A DNA stretch of 64,000 nucleotides from Bog-159 sp963843255 (GCA_963843255.1 CAWJJQ010000002.1:1-64000), one strand, 5' to 3'. Shown: positions 36,909-47,319, counted from the stretch's first letter. The notes: a model not told the origin generated them from the letters alone. A program made the numbers and translations.

Positions 36909-37862
36909 CTAGGGCTTGTTCTCGCGGGGTTTGCCGGTGTAATGGGTGGCGCTGTGCACGGTCTCGTGATCGTCGCGCGCCTCCAGGTGGGTCACCACTT
37001 CGGCCGGTTGGCCGAGCGCGCCGGGCAGGCGCTCCTCAATGATGGTGGCCAGGCGATGGGCCTCGCCCACAGTCTCGGTAGCAGGGAACAGAAGGTGGAC
37101 TTCCACCAACAGACGATGCCCGGTGCTGCGGAAACGAACCCCGTGATATTCCACGCCCAGCTCGCCGCACAAGGCATCCAACTTTTCGCGGAGCGCTTTG
37201 CCGGCTTCGGGATCGGCCGTGTCGAGAAGTCCGGTTGCGGAGCGCCAGATGAGGTGGCCGCCCGACCATAGAATATTCAGCGCGACGGCGATGGCGCAGA
37301 TCGGGTCGAGCGGCCGCCAACCGGTCCAGAGTACCGCGCCCAAACCGGCCACCACACCTAAACTGGTCCAACTGTCGGTGAGAACGTGCTTGCCGTTGGC
37401 CTCCAGGATGAGCGACCGGGTGCGCTTCCCGGTTCGTACCAGGTACCAACCCAGCCCGCCGTTGATGAGCGTGGCCGCGAGCGTGAATAGGACGCCCGCG
37501 CCGAGGTGTGCCAGCTCGATTCCCGCGATCCACTTCTGGATGGCCATGCCGATTATGAAAAGAGCCGCCAGCACGATCATGGCTCCTTCAAATCCGGCGG
37601 AAAAGAAATTGATGCGCTCGAAGCCGTACAGGTATCGCTGGTTGGCCGGCTTCAGGCTCAACCAGAGGCTGAACGAGGCGAATATGACCGCCGCGAGGTG
37701 GACGACGGACTCGGCTGCATCCGACAGGATGGCGGCGGAACCCGTCAGCAGATATGCCCCGAGCTTGCCCACCAGCATGAGTACGCCGAACGCCAGCGAG
37801 AGGCGCATGGCGAAGCGCATGTCACGGACGACCGTCGGATTGAGTCCGGTGCTTTGGGACAA
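36909..37862 (-). CDS. cation diffusion facilitator (CDF) metal exporter
   Basis: The 317-residue membrane protein has about six transmembrane helices and a cytoplasmic C-terminal domain. The zinc-site helices read AILSDAAESVVHLA and HVLTDSWTSLGVV, and the basic loop RYLYGFERINFFSAG is typical. CDF proteins export Zn, Fe, Mn or similar ions by proton exchange. The listed start is a TTG; an in-frame ATG at 37820 would drop 14 residues and keep all helices. It lies 65 bases upstream of the aminotransferase gene on the same strand. Confidence 0.9.
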   Translation of the reverse strand: MSQSTGLNPTVVRDMRFAMRLSLAFGVLMLVGKLGAYLLTGSAAILSDAAESVVHLAAVIFASFSLWLSLKPANQRYLYGFERINFFSAGFEGAMIVLAALFIIGMAIQKWIAGIELAHLGAGVLFTLAATLINGGLGWYLVRTGKRTRSLILEANGKHVLTDSWTSLGVVAGLGAVLWTGWRPLDPICAIAVALNILWSGGHLIWRSATGLLDTADPEAGKALREKLDALCGELGVEYHGVRFRSTGHRLLVEVHLLFPATETVGEAHRLATIIEERLPGALGQPAEVVTHLEARDDHETVHSATHYTGKPRENKP

Positions 37863-37889
37863 CTTGGTCTGATTATATCTCCGCTCGCC

Positions 37890-40800
37890 TCATTTCACCA
37901 CGAACGTTACCGGAATCTCCACGAATTGCGGCGCGGCGTCGAGAGACTGCACAAACAGCGTCTCTGTGTAAGTTCCCGCTGCCAGGCTGCCGGCTGTAGC
38001 ACTCACCACGACATTCGCGCTGCCTGCTCCGGACAATTGGGACAAGTTCAGCCATACGGGCTTCGATCCCGATGCAAAACTCATGGTCCACACCTGTGAA
38101 GCGGCCGATGCTTTCACGCTCAGCAGCGCGGGCGCGCTCGAGGCAGTTACAGAAGCGGGCGTAACTGCCAGAGTATTGGGTGAGGCTGACGCGGCCAGGT
38201 ACGGTACCGAGATCGAGGCACTGACCGTATTATTATGGGCGTCCGTGCCGCCCACCGTGTAATCGATGAGTGTGGGTACCAGATTCTGCAGACTGCTGAT
38301 GCAAAGGGTAGAGGTGAGGTACGCATTGGCCGCGATACAAACCTGCGCGCTGTTGGTGGCGCACGGGGAGCCCCAGTAATTCACTACCTGGGTGCTCAAA
38401 TCGCCAAACGGTGTCACAAAACTATTCAAGGTGACGGGCACGCCCGCGGTCTCTTTGAGGGCCAGTTTCAGGCTCCACGGACAGGAGCTATTCGCGGCGT
38501 TCTGCATCACGGCGGAGGGCACGCCCGTTAACTGCAACGCAGCCTGTCCCGCAAAGCCAAGAATGATCGTCGAAGTCTGTTTCGCCCACGGCCCGTTGAC
38601 ATCGGTACCGTCGATTTCTATGTTCACCGAGATGGGTGGTGTCGCCCCGCTCAGTGTGAAGGCGCCCTTGAGTACGCCATACGGCGGAATCTGGGTGGCG
38701 CCGAAGTTGGAGATCTGCGACGAATAAGAAGTGCCATTTAACTTGTATCCGGTCACGGTAGCCGCGCCGCCGCCGGACTCTTCGAGCGTGATGGTGTACG
38801 TCCAGCTTCCGCCTGTCTGCTCGTAGACCGGGTTCGGAGCGACAAACACGCCGACCGATGAGCCTTGCGCCGGGTTAACTAGCGCAGTCGACGAGGTGCT
38901 ATAGGATGCCGCACAACTGGCATCGCCTCCGTACCACGCTTCTATGGTGTTGGCCCCCGCCGTCAACTGGGTCGCCAGAATCGTGAAACTGGCGGCCGAC
39001 TGAGCCGCGCCCGCCTGCAAACTGGCAGTACCCATCGGCTTGGCGTTTGCGGTAAGGCTCACGGTACCTGCCGGTCCGGTTGCGCCGCATTGCACGGTGG
39101 CGGTCAGGTTAATGCTCTGTCCCGGTTGAACGGCAGCGGGTAGCGGAGCGATGGTGACCGTGGATGGCGCGAGTTTTCCCGCAGACGCCGTCCATGCTCC
39201 GGCAAGTGCAGTCACATCCACCGATCCCAGACCGGTGACCAGGTCGTAACCTGGCAGGGCACTGAAGCCGTAAGAACCGTCGGTGCAGTCGGGAGTCCCT
39301 AGCTGGCAACTTACGATATTATTTCCCTTGGTGATGTCGTGGAATGCGCTGGAATTCGCTGCGAGGTGATACAACTCCTGATTGATCGCACCCAGACCGC
39401 CGGGCTTTTGCAGGTACTGGCCAAGCAGCGCCACGATACCGGCGAATGCGGGCGCCGCCGCGGACGTTCCTCCTTCCAGCCCAAACTTCCCGCCAGCACA
39501 ATTTCCCTGATAGCAGAATACATACGGATCGTGAGTGCCCGAAGCGGTTAGCGCCACGTCGGGGATCGCTCGCTGTCCGCCGGTAGGATACGTTTGCCAG
39601 CCAGGCTGCGGAACCAGGCGGCTGACCCCGCCCCCGGACGCCAAGAGGCCTGCAGCGGGCGAACTATCGTTCCAGCCGACCTCCGGGATGTATTGCAATG
39701 CCGATCCGAGTGTGGACGAGTTGCCACCCGCCCAATCCGACGCGCTATTTTCGTTGAGTCGCGTGCCTCCGACCGCTGTAACCTCCGGCGGCGCCGCCAG
39801 GAAGTTTACGGAGATACCTTTGGTGGCGACGGTCCCGGCTTGAGCCTGCGCGTCGCAACCCGCCGGCCCGGAATCGCCGGACGCGTTCACCCAAGTGATG
39901 CCCTTGGTGGCAGCCTCTTGCGCGCGCGCCAGAATGTCCTGCTGGAGCGTCGCCGTGACCGCCTTCTCGCAGAGCATGTAGCTGGAGCTGAGCACCGGCG
40001 CGGCGTCGCTGTCGATCGCCAGCCGGATCGCATCCAGCACGTTTGGGCCATAGATATAGACAAGGCTGGCATTGCGCGCCACCGCCCCGGCGATTTCCAC
40101 GTCACGTGAGGCCTCCCGCTGATGCACATCGCCTGTTTGACCCACGGCAATCGTATCCGGAACCGCCACTACTTGAGGATCTTGCTTTGCGAGGCCGAAC
40201 ATGGACCGGTAGGCGTGCAAGTCGTCCAGGTTCACCTGGGACTCGCCGACAATTGCGATTGTCTCACCCGTGCCATTGATGCCAGCCGCGTAAAGCGGCG
40301 CTATGTCATAGATAACCGCCATGTCGTCGGGCGCCAGATAGTTGGAGCCGTTGGTACCAGTTAGCGCCGGGCGCGCACGAAAATCGTCCAGACCTGCTAT
40401 GCCGAGTGCTACCGGAACCAGCGCCTCTGGAATAGAAGGCTCGGCGGCGGGTGCATAGTGCATGGCGCCGGCCACGTTGTAATAATGCAAAGTTGTATGG
40501 AAAACTGCCGCAATCTGCGACGCGGTGCCGGAAAATGCGATCCAATTCCGGCTTTGAGCGGTAGCAGCCACTTTTAGCCCGTTACTTTCCAGCCATTTCC
40601 GCACCTGCTCGAGGTTGGCAGGGGAAAGGCCGAAATGGTCCGCGAATTCCGCCGGAGATAGCCAGCGATGGTAACTGCCGGAGGAGGGATCCTGCTGAGC
40701 CGCCCGTAAGCTTGCTAATTGCGCCTGCTGATCCGGATACGGTTTAAATAGCAACGTTACGTAGGAAAGGTACATGGATGGATCGACGGGCCCTTGGTCC

Positions 40801-40988
40801 GCTGCCGGAACAGCGAGGGGGTGAAGGTGGCCTGCAAGGATCACTATTCTGCCCGGATCGATGGGCGCGAGTTGTCTGACGGGTTGCGCCAACAGACCCG
40901 TTGCTCCAAGCAGGGCGGCGAGGACCCAACGGGAGAGATACTCAAATAATCGCCTGCCGGTATGACTGGCGAATCTGGATTGGATCAT
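37890..40988 (-). CDS. sedolisin-type (S53) peptidase with Ig-like and BACON-like C-terminal domains
   Basis: The 1032-residue exported protein has a signal/anchor near the N-terminus, a pro-kumamolisin activation domain (about 60-190), and an S53 catalytic domain: REASRDVEIAGAVARNA with the catalytic Glu and Asp, WVNASGDSGPAGC, and GLEGGTSAAAPAFAGIVALL with the nucleophilic serine. The catalytic domain ends near residue 590 (GLGSVDVTAL). A bacterial Ig-like repeat (about 600-700), an uncharacterised beta-rich region and a BACON-like module (about 940-1032, PVWLNLSQLSGAGSANVVVS) follow. S53 enzymes work at acidic pH, in keeping with an acid-soil bacterium. It is transcribed alone. Confidence 0.92.
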   Translation of the reverse strand: MIQSRFASHTGRRLFEYLSRWVLAALLGATGLLAQPVRQLAPIDPGRIVILAGHLHPLAVPAADQGPVDPSMYLSYVTLLFKPYPDQQAQLASLRAAQQDPSSGSYHRWLSPAEFADHFGLSPANLEQVRKWLESNGLKVAATAQSRNWIAFSGTASQIAAVFHTTLHYYNVAGAMHYAPAAEPSIPEALVPVALGIAGLDDFRARPALTGTNGSNYLAPDDMAVIYDIAPLYAAGINGTGETIAIVGESQVNLDDLHAYRSMFGLAKQDPQVVAVPDTIAVGQTGDVHQREASRDVEIAGAVARNASLVYIYGPNVLDAIRLAIDSDAAPVLSSSYMLCEKAVTATLQQDILARAQEAATKGITWVNASGDSGPAGCDAQAQAGTVATKGISVNFLAAPPEVTAVGGTRLNENSASDWAGGNSSTLGSALQYIPEVGWNDSSPAAGLLASGGGVSRLVPQPGWQTYPTGGQRAIPDVALTASGTHDPYVFCYQGNCAGGKFGLEGGTSAAAPAFAGIVALLGQYLQKPGGLGAINQELYHLAANSSAFHDITKGNNIVSCQLGTPDCTDGSYGFSALPGYDLVTGLGSVDVTALAGAWTASAGKLAPSTVTIAPLPAAVQPGQSINLTATVQCGATGPAGTVSLTANAKPMGTASLQAGAAQSAASFTILATQLTAGANTIEAWYGGDASCAASYSTSSTALVNPAQGSSVGVFVAPNPVYEQTGGSWTYTITLEESGGGAATVTGYKLNGTSYSSQISNFGATQIPPYGVLKGAFTLSGATPPISVNIEIDGTDVNGPWAKQTSTIILGFAGQAALQLTGVPSAVMQNAANSSCPWSLKLALKETAGVPVTLNSFVTPFGDLSTQVVNYWGSPCATNSAQVCIAANAYLTSTLCISSLQNLVPTLIDYTVGGTDAHNNTVSASISVPYLAASASPNTLAVTPASVTASSAPALLSVKASAASQVWTMSFASGSKPVWLNLSQLSGAGSANVVVSATAGSLAAGTYTETLFVQSLDAAPQFVEIPVTFVVK

Positions 40989-41149
40989 AAGTGGCGACCT
41001 GAATTGGTAGAAGTTTCGATTAATATACTACACGATGAAACCTTCGACAAGCTAAATCCGGCTAAATTCTCCTTAGCGCTGCATGGTCTGAATTAACGAG
41101 CTGAAAATTCCTTTTGATAAGTGCGGTTTTCTCGGCTAATATATTCACA

Positions 41150-43510
41150 ATGATACTCACTTCGCGCCAGCCACGCGTTCAGTTTTTCGTAGTTTTAACG
41201 CTGCTAGAACTGCTATGTGCCGGCTACGCCCGGCCGGCTGTCACACCGGCTGCAGCGAAGGCTGCCAAAAAGACATCCATGCGGGCAGCCGTTACGCCGG
41301 CGGAACTGCCGCCAGCACCCACGCTTGACGCGCCGGCGGAGTGCGCGCGATGGGTGACAGGCATTGCGGCGGGCCACGATTACAAGATTGTCGTGAAAAT
41401 CTTCAACTCGGGCGTATTGCTGGGGCAAAGTCAGGTCCCAGTCCAGCCGGATGTACATAATGATAGATTCACAGCTGGTTTTCTTTATGGCCTGCATGCT
41501 GGTGACGTTGTGCAAGCCTGGGTGATCGTTGAAGGAGGGGAAGTCAGTCCCTCGGCGCCCCTTGTGGTGATGCCTAAGGTTCCTTCCTGTATGGGGCAAC
41601 CGGCGATGAGACCACTGGCGGATCCGGACTCGCCGCCGGATAGGTCCGGGGCAGCCCCTCCGGACCGAGGTCCTGCACCGCCCGTCGTGTTTATTGCCCC
41701 CGATGCTCCCGAGGCTCCCCAAGGTATGGTCGCAGTGGCCGAACCCCCTGCCGCCCCTCCCGCGAGGAGGCCCGATCCGGGCAGGAAGCCCAAACCCGCG
41801 CCGAAGCCGTCCACTTATTGCGAAAAGACCTCCACGAATGACAAACTCGCGATCACGCTCTCCGGCGACTTACACGAGGACGATAGCGAGATTAAGGCAA
41901 TACTGCCGGAGGGCGTGGGCACGGCAGCCGTTTGCGTGAACTCCGAGCAGCAGAGTATCGCCGACGAAAAGACGCCCAAGAAGTTCCAACAGGATCTCGC
42001 CGTAAAGTCCACGAACCTGGATGTGGTTCTGCCGGGCGGATTGCACGTGAACCAAGATGTTGCCATTGTGTGGACATCTGGTGACGGCACGTGGGTGGTG
42101 AAGAAGGAGACGGTCCGTGCCGCGAAGTACGCCGGCATCGTGAATCTGACGGCTACGCCCAAAGAAGGGCAAGACAAGATCATGGTCGACACGTCGCAGG
42201 TTCCCTCGGGCGCCACTGGAAAAGGCGCTTGCATGTCAAAATCCGGCGATGACAAGAAGTCCGACTCGAAGTCCAGTCCGACCCCGGTCTGCCTGCGGGT
42301 CTATGTGAATGGCGACCTGATGCAACTGGTCGCGGACGACAAGGGTACCCAAGCCGAGGCGGTACTTGCGGATCCGTCCGGTTCCCAGGGGATCACTCTG
42401 AAAACCGTCCTGGACGCGGGAGAGTGCGTGGCGGTGGTCGCATACCAGGAGGGGCATCCACCGGAACCCGCTAGCAAGGGAAATCCGAATGGATTGAGAC
42501 AGGACGACCTGCAGTGCGACTCGAAATTCATTTCAAAAGCCGGCGCTTCCCCCGCGACCATGGGTCACCTGGGTTCGAATTTCTATGTCTCCGGTACTGT
42601 ACTGACTACGTCATATTTCGATTTTGGCAGAGTCAGGGGATATCTGGCGGGCGGTTCGCTGTTCTCGTATGACGCCGGCTCCTTTTCCTCCCCGAGTATA
42701 TTCCTGGACTTCAACGTCACCAAAAACTGGTTGTGGGGAGGGCCATATGTCAAAGCGGAATTCGATCCCGAAACGCACGCCGTAACTGTGCGCCAGGATT
42801 ACAAGCGGGTCATGTTCGAGACCTTCTTCGATGCCCGGCTAACGTCGCTTCCCGTGGCGGCATGCAATTCGACTTCGTCCACGCCAGGTTCAACCACTCC
42901 CACTATTACGCCGGGAGGCGGAACCACTACCACGCAGACGGCCGGCGGCGCTTGTCCCAGCAGCATCGCGAGCTTTGTATCGTCGCGAAAGGCCGCGACG
43001 TTGACGGCGGGCGCATCGATTCCGATCATTCTCACGACCTGGAAATATCAGAACCAGCCGTATGGCATGTCGATCGGGCCGCTCGCCAAGATTGGCTTGG
43101 ATACGCCCCTGAGTTCCGGCCTGGTGGCAGGCGTTCCCGCCAATACGAACCAGTTCTACACGAATTTTGGATTTGGGGGCCGGCTCGCCTTATATCGCAT
43201 GAGCTACTCGCCTGGTGTGGCTCCCGACAACGTCATGTACATTGACGTTGTATCCGGCCGTTTCAGTAATTTCGACGTGACGCCGACGAATCCCGACATC
43301 CGTTATGCGCGGCCATACCGCTTCGGATTTGAGGGCATCCTGAAGGTCCCCAATACGCCGTTCTTTTTGGGTTTCAGCGCCAACATCCACCAGAACTTCG
43401 GGCTGGGCAATTCGACCACGGTCGACAATGCCAAGGACGATCTGCGGTTCCTGTTTGGCGCCAAGTTCGACGCGGGCAAATTATTTAGCACGATTTCGGC
43501 GATTCATTAA
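41150..43510 (+). CDS. large secreted protein of unknown function with Pro-rich linker
   Basis: I use the ATG at 41150; a TTG 36 bases upstream is also in frame. The 786-residue protein has a signal peptide (VQFFVVLTLLELLCAGYA), a small N-terminal beta-rich domain, a proline-rich low-complexity linker (about 165-230), a middle domain with several cysteines, and a C-terminal region rich in aromatic and glycine residues (YFDFGRVRGYLAGGSLFSYD, FGFGGRLALYRMSYSPG) that could form an outer-membrane barrel. I recognise no family. It is not closely linked to a partner gene: the S53 gene diverges and the ADOP permease follows 95 bases later. Confidence 0.65.
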   Translation: MILTSRQPRVQFFVVLTLLELLCAGYARPAVTPAAAKAAKKTSMRAAVTPAELPPAPTLDAPAECARWVTGIAAGHDYKIVVKIFNSGVLLGQSQVPVQPDVHNDRFTAGFLYGLHAGDVVQAWVIVEGGEVSPSAPLVVMPKVPSCMGQPAMRPLADPDSPPDRSGAAPPDRGPAPPVVFIAPDAPEAPQGMVAVAEPPAAPPARRPDPGRKPKPAPKPSTYCEKTSTNDKLAITLSGDLHEDDSEIKAILPEGVGTAAVCVNSEQQSIADEKTPKKFQQDLAVKSTNLDVVLPGGLHVNQDVAIVWTSGDGTWVVKKETVRAAKYAGIVNLTATPKEGQDKIMVDTSQVPSGATGKGACMSKSGDDKKSDSKSSPTPVCLRVYVNGDLMQLVADDKGTQAEAVLADPSGSQGITLKTVLDAGECVAVVAYQEGHPPEPASKGNPNGLRQDDLQCDSKFISKAGASPATMGHLGSNFYVSGTVLTTSYFDFGRVRGYLAGGSLFSYDAGSFSSPSIFLDFNVTKNWLWGGPYVKAEFDPETHAVTVRQDYKRVMFETFFDARLTSLPVAACNSTSSTPGSTTPTITPGGGTTTTQTAGGACPSSIASFVSSRKAATLTAGASIPIILTTWKYQNQPYGMSIGPLAKIGLDTPLSSGLVAGVPANTNQFYTNFGFGGRLALYRMSYSPGVAPDNVMYIDVVSGRFSNFDVTPTNPDIRYARPYRFGFEGILKVPNTPFFLGFSANIHQNFGLGNSTTVDNAKDDLRFLFGAKFDAGKLFSTISAIH

Positions 43511-43516
43511 GCCATA

Positions 43517-43546
43517 GCGCTTGCTTACGCGCGCGTCCCGGAAAGG
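43517..43546. repeat. dispersed intergenic repeat, copy 1
   Basis: This GC-rich element reads GCGCTTGCTTACGCGCGCG followed by TCCCGGAAA. Related copies lie at 55034, 58104 and 59867, and a fragment near 11433. It lies in the gap between the secreted-protein gene and the ADOP permease gene. Confidence 0.6.
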
Positions 43547-43605
43547 CGTACCTGCTGATTTCGGAACTGCGGGCCTCTGCCGTTCGTAAGAACCAGAGAG
43601 CTCCC

Positions 43606-46164
43606 ATGCCAAATCTGCTCGGCACTCTTCGCTATACCCTGCGCCAGTTCCGCCTGTCGCCTGTTTTCACGGCTGCGGCCGCGCTCACCCTTGCCTTAGG
43701 GATCGGCGGGACTACCGCCATTTTTACGCTGATCGATGCCGTGATGCTGCGCTCGCTGCCGGTGTCCGATCCCGGCAGGCTCTACCGGGTGGGCGAGGGC
43801 GACGATTGCTGCGTGGAAGGCGGCCCGCAGGACCGCTGGGGAATGTATTCCTTTCCTCTCTTTGAACGACTGAAGGCCGAGTCGCCCGAGTTCGAAGAAG
43901 TGGCCGCGTTCGAGGCCGGCCGCAGGGACCTGAGTGTGCGGCGGCAGGGTGTCGAATCGGCCGCCCGCCCGCTGCGCTCCGAGTATGTCACGGGGAACTA
44001 TTTCTCTACACTCGGCGTGGGCGCATTTGGCGGGCGCGTTTTCACGGCGGACGACGATAACCCGGGGGCTCGGCCGGTGGCTGTGCTGAGCCATCAGGCC
44101 TGGCAAGCTACCTATGGCAGCGAGACTTCGGTAGTCGGCTCCACGTTTATTATCGAGGGCCATCCATTCACGGTGATCGGCGTCGCACCACCGGGTTTCT
44201 TTGGCGAGACTCTGCGTAGCGATCCTCCCGATATCTGGCTGCCCGTGCAGCAGGAACCACTGATCGATGGTAGCGGCGAATTGCTGCACCAGTCGGTTTC
44301 CGCCTGGCTGCGCATGATGGGCCGGCTACGGCCGGGCGCATCGGTCGCGGGCATGGCTCCCCGCCTGACGGGCGTGTTGCGGCAATGGATGCAGAACGAT
44401 TCGGGTTATCCATCGAACTGGATGCCGGATGTGATCCGGATGCTACCCAAACAGGTGATCAACGTGGTGCCCGCGGGGGCCGGCGTGGCGGAGATGAAAG
44501 AGGAGTATGGGCGAAGCCTGCAGATCCTGCTTTCGGTTTGCGGCCTGGTGTTGCTGATCGCGTGCGCTAATGTCGCGAACCTGCTGCTGGCCCGGTCGGT
44601 GGCGCGCCGCGCACAAACCGCCGTGCGCCTGGCGGTGGGCGCGACACGATGGCAGATCGTACGTCAGGCGCTTACGGAAAGTATCCTGCTGGCGATCGGC
44701 GGCGGCATCGCCGGATTGATCGTGGCCGTCGCGGCCGCCCGCTTGTTGCTGGCGCTGGCTTTCCACAGCTCCCATTTTCTTCCCATCAGCACGGCGCCGT
44801 CCCTCCGGATCCTGGGCTTTGCATTCGGGTTGGCGCTGGCGACTGGAATCCTTTTCGGCGCCGCGCCTGCGTGGTTCGCCACGCGCACCGATCCGGCGGA
44901 AGCGCTGCGGGGATCGGGCCGCGGCACCACCGACCGGTCGTCATTTGCGAGCAAAGCGCTGCTGGTGGTGCAGGCCGCCTTATCGGTGGTGCTGGTGGCG
45001 GGATCGACCATGCTGGCGCGCAGCTTGAATAAGCTGGAACACCAGGATTTTGGGTACAAGATCGAGGGCCGGGTAGTAGTGTCCCTCCACAATCCGCCCG
45101 CCACATACACTTTGCCGAGACTGAACGCTTTGTACCGGCAGTTAGAAGACCGCCTGGATCGCCTGCCCGGCGTCCGCGGCTCCGGTTTGGCGCTATACAA
45201 CCCCCTCACGGACAATTGGGGTGAACTGATCTACGTAAGCGGCCATCCCCCTGCCAAAATGAGCGAGGAGTCGAACGCTTCCTGGGATCGCATCAGCGCG
45301 AATTATCAGCAGAACTTCGGAATGCCCATCCTGAGAGGACGCGGCTTTAACGCGGCGGACAACGAAAATACAGCGCCGGTGGCGATCGTGAATCAATCGT
45401 TCGTGAAACGGTTCTTTAAGGATGGCGAAAACCCGCTGGATCAACACTTCGGTCTCGACCTGCCCGAGAATGCCGGCACCCTCCGCATCGTGGGTATCGT
45501 GCGCGACGCTAAGTTCGCAGGATTCGCCTTGAACCGGCCCGCGAGGCCGATGTTCTTCGTGCCGCTGGCGCAGAACGTCGACTACAAAAACGACCTGATG
45601 AAGACCATCGAGCTGCGTTCGCATTTCATCGGCGGAGTCATGCTGGTAACTAACGTGCCGGTGGGTACTTTGCAGCCGTTATTGACCAAGGCTCTGGCGG
45701 AAGTCGATCCTAACCTGACTATGACGGACATCCACACTATGCAGCAACAGGTGGCGTTGTCATTCGATCAGGAGCGCGCGGTCGCCAGTCTGGCGGGGCT
45801 GTTCGGGATGGTAGCTCTGCTGCTGGCGGCGGTCGGGCTGTACGGCGTTACGGCCTACGCGGTGGCGCAACGGACCAACGAAATCGGCATTCGCATGGCG
45901 CTGGGCGCGGACCGCGGCCAGATCGTGCGGTTGGTTCTGCGCGGGGCAACCAATCGCGTTTTCCTGGGCCTGGTGCTCGGTATACCGCTTTCCGTGGGCG
46001 CCGGACGTCTTATCTCCGGACAGTTATACGGGGTCTCCAGTTGGGATCCCGTGGCCTTGACGGTGGCCACGGGCGCGCTCGCAGCTTGTGCTTTTGTGGC
46101 CGCAATCATACCCGCCGGGCGGGCGGCATCCACTTCGCCGACCACCGCCCTTAGAACGGAGTAG
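43606..46164 (+). CDS. ADOP-family duplicated ABC permease (MacB/FtsX type)
   Basis: The 852-residue membrane protein has two MacB-periplasmic-core plus FtsX modules. The first transmembrane segment (TAAAALTLALGIGGTTAIF), the extracytoplasmic region (about 40-320), three FtsX helices (about 330-450, LLSVCGLVLLIACANVANLLLARS), and a second set ending with GLFGMVALLLAAVGLYGVTAYAV are all visible. This layout is the acidobacterial duplicated orphan permease family; no ATPase gene lies nearby, as is usual for it. Its role (export or mechanotransmission) is not established. The ATG at 43606 follows GAGAGCTCCC, a weak ribosome-binding site. Confidence 0.9.
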   Translation: MPNLLGTLRYTLRQFRLSPVFTAAAALTLALGIGGTTAIFTLIDAVMLRSLPVSDPGRLYRVGEGDDCCVEGGPQDRWGMYSFPLFERLKAESPEFEEVAAFEAGRRDLSVRRQGVESAARPLRSEYVTGNYFSTLGVGAFGGRVFTADDDNPGARPVAVLSHQAWQATYGSETSVVGSTFIIEGHPFTVIGVAPPGFFGETLRSDPPDIWLPVQQEPLIDGSGELLHQSVSAWLRMMGRLRPGASVAGMAPRLTGVLRQWMQNDSGYPSNWMPDVIRMLPKQVINVVPAGAGVAEMKEEYGRSLQILLSVCGLVLLIACANVANLLLARSVARRAQTAVRLAVGATRWQIVRQALTESILLAIGGGIAGLIVAVAAARLLLALAFHSSHFLPISTAPSLRILGFAFGLALATGILFGAAPAWFATRTDPAEALRGSGRGTTDRSSFASKALLVVQAALSVVLVAGSTMLARSLNKLEHQDFGYKIEGRVVVSLHNPPATYTLPRLNALYRQLEDRLDRLPGVRGSGLALYNPLTDNWGELIYVSGHPPAKMSEESNASWDRISANYQQNFGMPILRGRGFNAADNENTAPVAIVNQSFVKRFFKDGENPLDQHFGLDLPENAGTLRIVGIVRDAKFAGFALNRPARPMFFVPLAQNVDYKNDLMKTIELRSHFIGGVMLVTNVPVGTLQPLLTKALAEVDPNLTMTDIHTMQQQVALSFDQERAVASLAGLFGMVALLLAAVGLYGVTAYAVAQRTNEIGIRMALGADRGQIVRLVLRGATNRVFLGLVLGIPLSVGAGRLISGQLYGVSSWDPVALTVATGALAACAFVAAIIPAGRAASTSPTTALRTE

Positions 46165-46367
46165 CCGCGGTATTGAAAGGAGGCTAACTCCTGGTTCGCC
46201 GGACTATCTCGCGGAACTGGGAGCGGCTTTCGTGGTCGCGTTGTTGCTGCCGGCAGAGCCGTCCCTGTTTCTATGCGGGTGGAGTATGGTCGGCGTCGCC
46301 AATACCCGACCTCAAGGGAATCGTCAGAGATCCGGTGGCGCCTGAAACTGCTGCGGTTGCGATACGC

Positions 46368-46877
46368 CTAACCCTTCGCAGCTCCATCAAGGTGATGCTG
46401 AGAGCCACCCGTTATCTCTCCGCGGGCTATCTGGCTACTACCGCGCCGTGAGCCTATCGCCGCCGTCATCTGCGCGGTGCTGAGTGGTTTCCACATAACA
46501 CCCGCGCCGCCCGCAACGGCGACCGCCAGAAACAGATCGTCTGATGGCATCTGTGCCATCAGGTAAAAAGGCACATCGTACCGAGTGCATGCCGCGCACG
46601 CCTCCCGCCACGCACCCGGATAGTAGTCCCAATCGTAGATCAGCGCCGCGCATGGATCTTTTCGCAAACGTGCTATTGCCTCGCGGGGTGATTGGACGAA
46701 CCGTACTGTCCAGTCTTCGTGAAACCCCGCGATCATGAAAGCAGTCAGCATGTAGAGTCCATGCGATAACACGATAAGCTGTGGAGCATCTGGGCGCGGC
46801 GGTGGGCGCAGCACGCGTTTCAGGCGCGCCGCGACGTTCGCCAGGAACCGCCGCTCAGGTTGTGCTGGTGTTCCCAC
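46368..46877 (-). CDS. receiver-like protein of unknown function, probably degenerate
   Basis: The 169-residue protein has a strand-helix pattern like a response-regulator receiver: PQLIVLSHGLYML, then an acidic-strand equivalent ALIYDWDYYPG where the phospho-acceptor would be, and VPFYLMAQMPSDDLFLAVAVAGGAGVMWKPLS, which mirrors the usual Thr/Ser and Lys regions. The acid pocket of true receivers is missing at the first strand, so it may not be phosphorylated. No output domain is present. It lies alone between the permease and the Mop-like gene. A pseudo-receiver is my best reading, with limited certainty. Confidence 0.5.
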   Translation of the reverse strand: MGTPAQPERRFLANVAARLKRVLRPPPRPDAPQLIVLSHGLYMLTAFMIAGFHEDWTVRFVQSPREAIARLRKDPCAALIYDWDYYPGAWREACAACTRYDVPFYLMAQMPSDDLFLAVAVAGGAGVMWKPLSTAQMTAAIGSRRGSSQIARGEITGGSQHHLDGAAKG

Positions 46878-47109
46878 GTGCCCTCAACGCCAATTGGCGG
46901 CTGGCTGGTGCGACGCCTGGCTCACGAATATTCCGGCTCGCATCTGGCGGGCGGCCGGTATCTCGGTTGGGCCGGTCGATCGCATCCGGGGCACTTCGGC
47001 GTGCCTCATAGCCAGCCTGTACCACAGCATAAGACGGTCCATAGCGCGCGCCCATAAGGCCAGGGTGGTAATTCGCCGGGCTTTGCGTGGTATGCCATGA
47101 CACAAGCAA

Positions 47110-47319
47110 TCAGTTTTCTTTGCTGACCATGACTTCGGTGGATTTGATCACGACGGTTACCGCATCGCCGGGTTTTAGTGCCATTTCCTCGGCGCTGCGG
47201 CGCGTAATGACGCTTTCGATCTGGTTTTCACCGATTTGGACCACAATGTGAGCCATGATGGTCCCAAACTGCAAATCCACGATCTTGCCTTTTAATTGGT
47301 TACGCGCGGAGAGGGCCAT
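47110..47319 (-). CDS. Mop/TOBE-domain molybdate-binding protein
   Basis: This 69-residue protein is a single TOBE/Mop domain: SARNQLKGKIVDLQFGTIMA near the start and GDAVTVVIKSTEVMVSKEN at the end. Stand-alone molbindins of this size oligomerise and store or buffer molybdate or tungstate in the cytoplasm. No molybdate transporter gene is next to it. The next gene on the plus strand is divergent, 104 bases away. Confidence 0.88.
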   Translation of the reverse strand: MALSARNQLKGKIVDLQFGTIMAHIVVQIGENQIESVITRRSAEEMALKPGDAVTVVIKSTEVMVSKEN

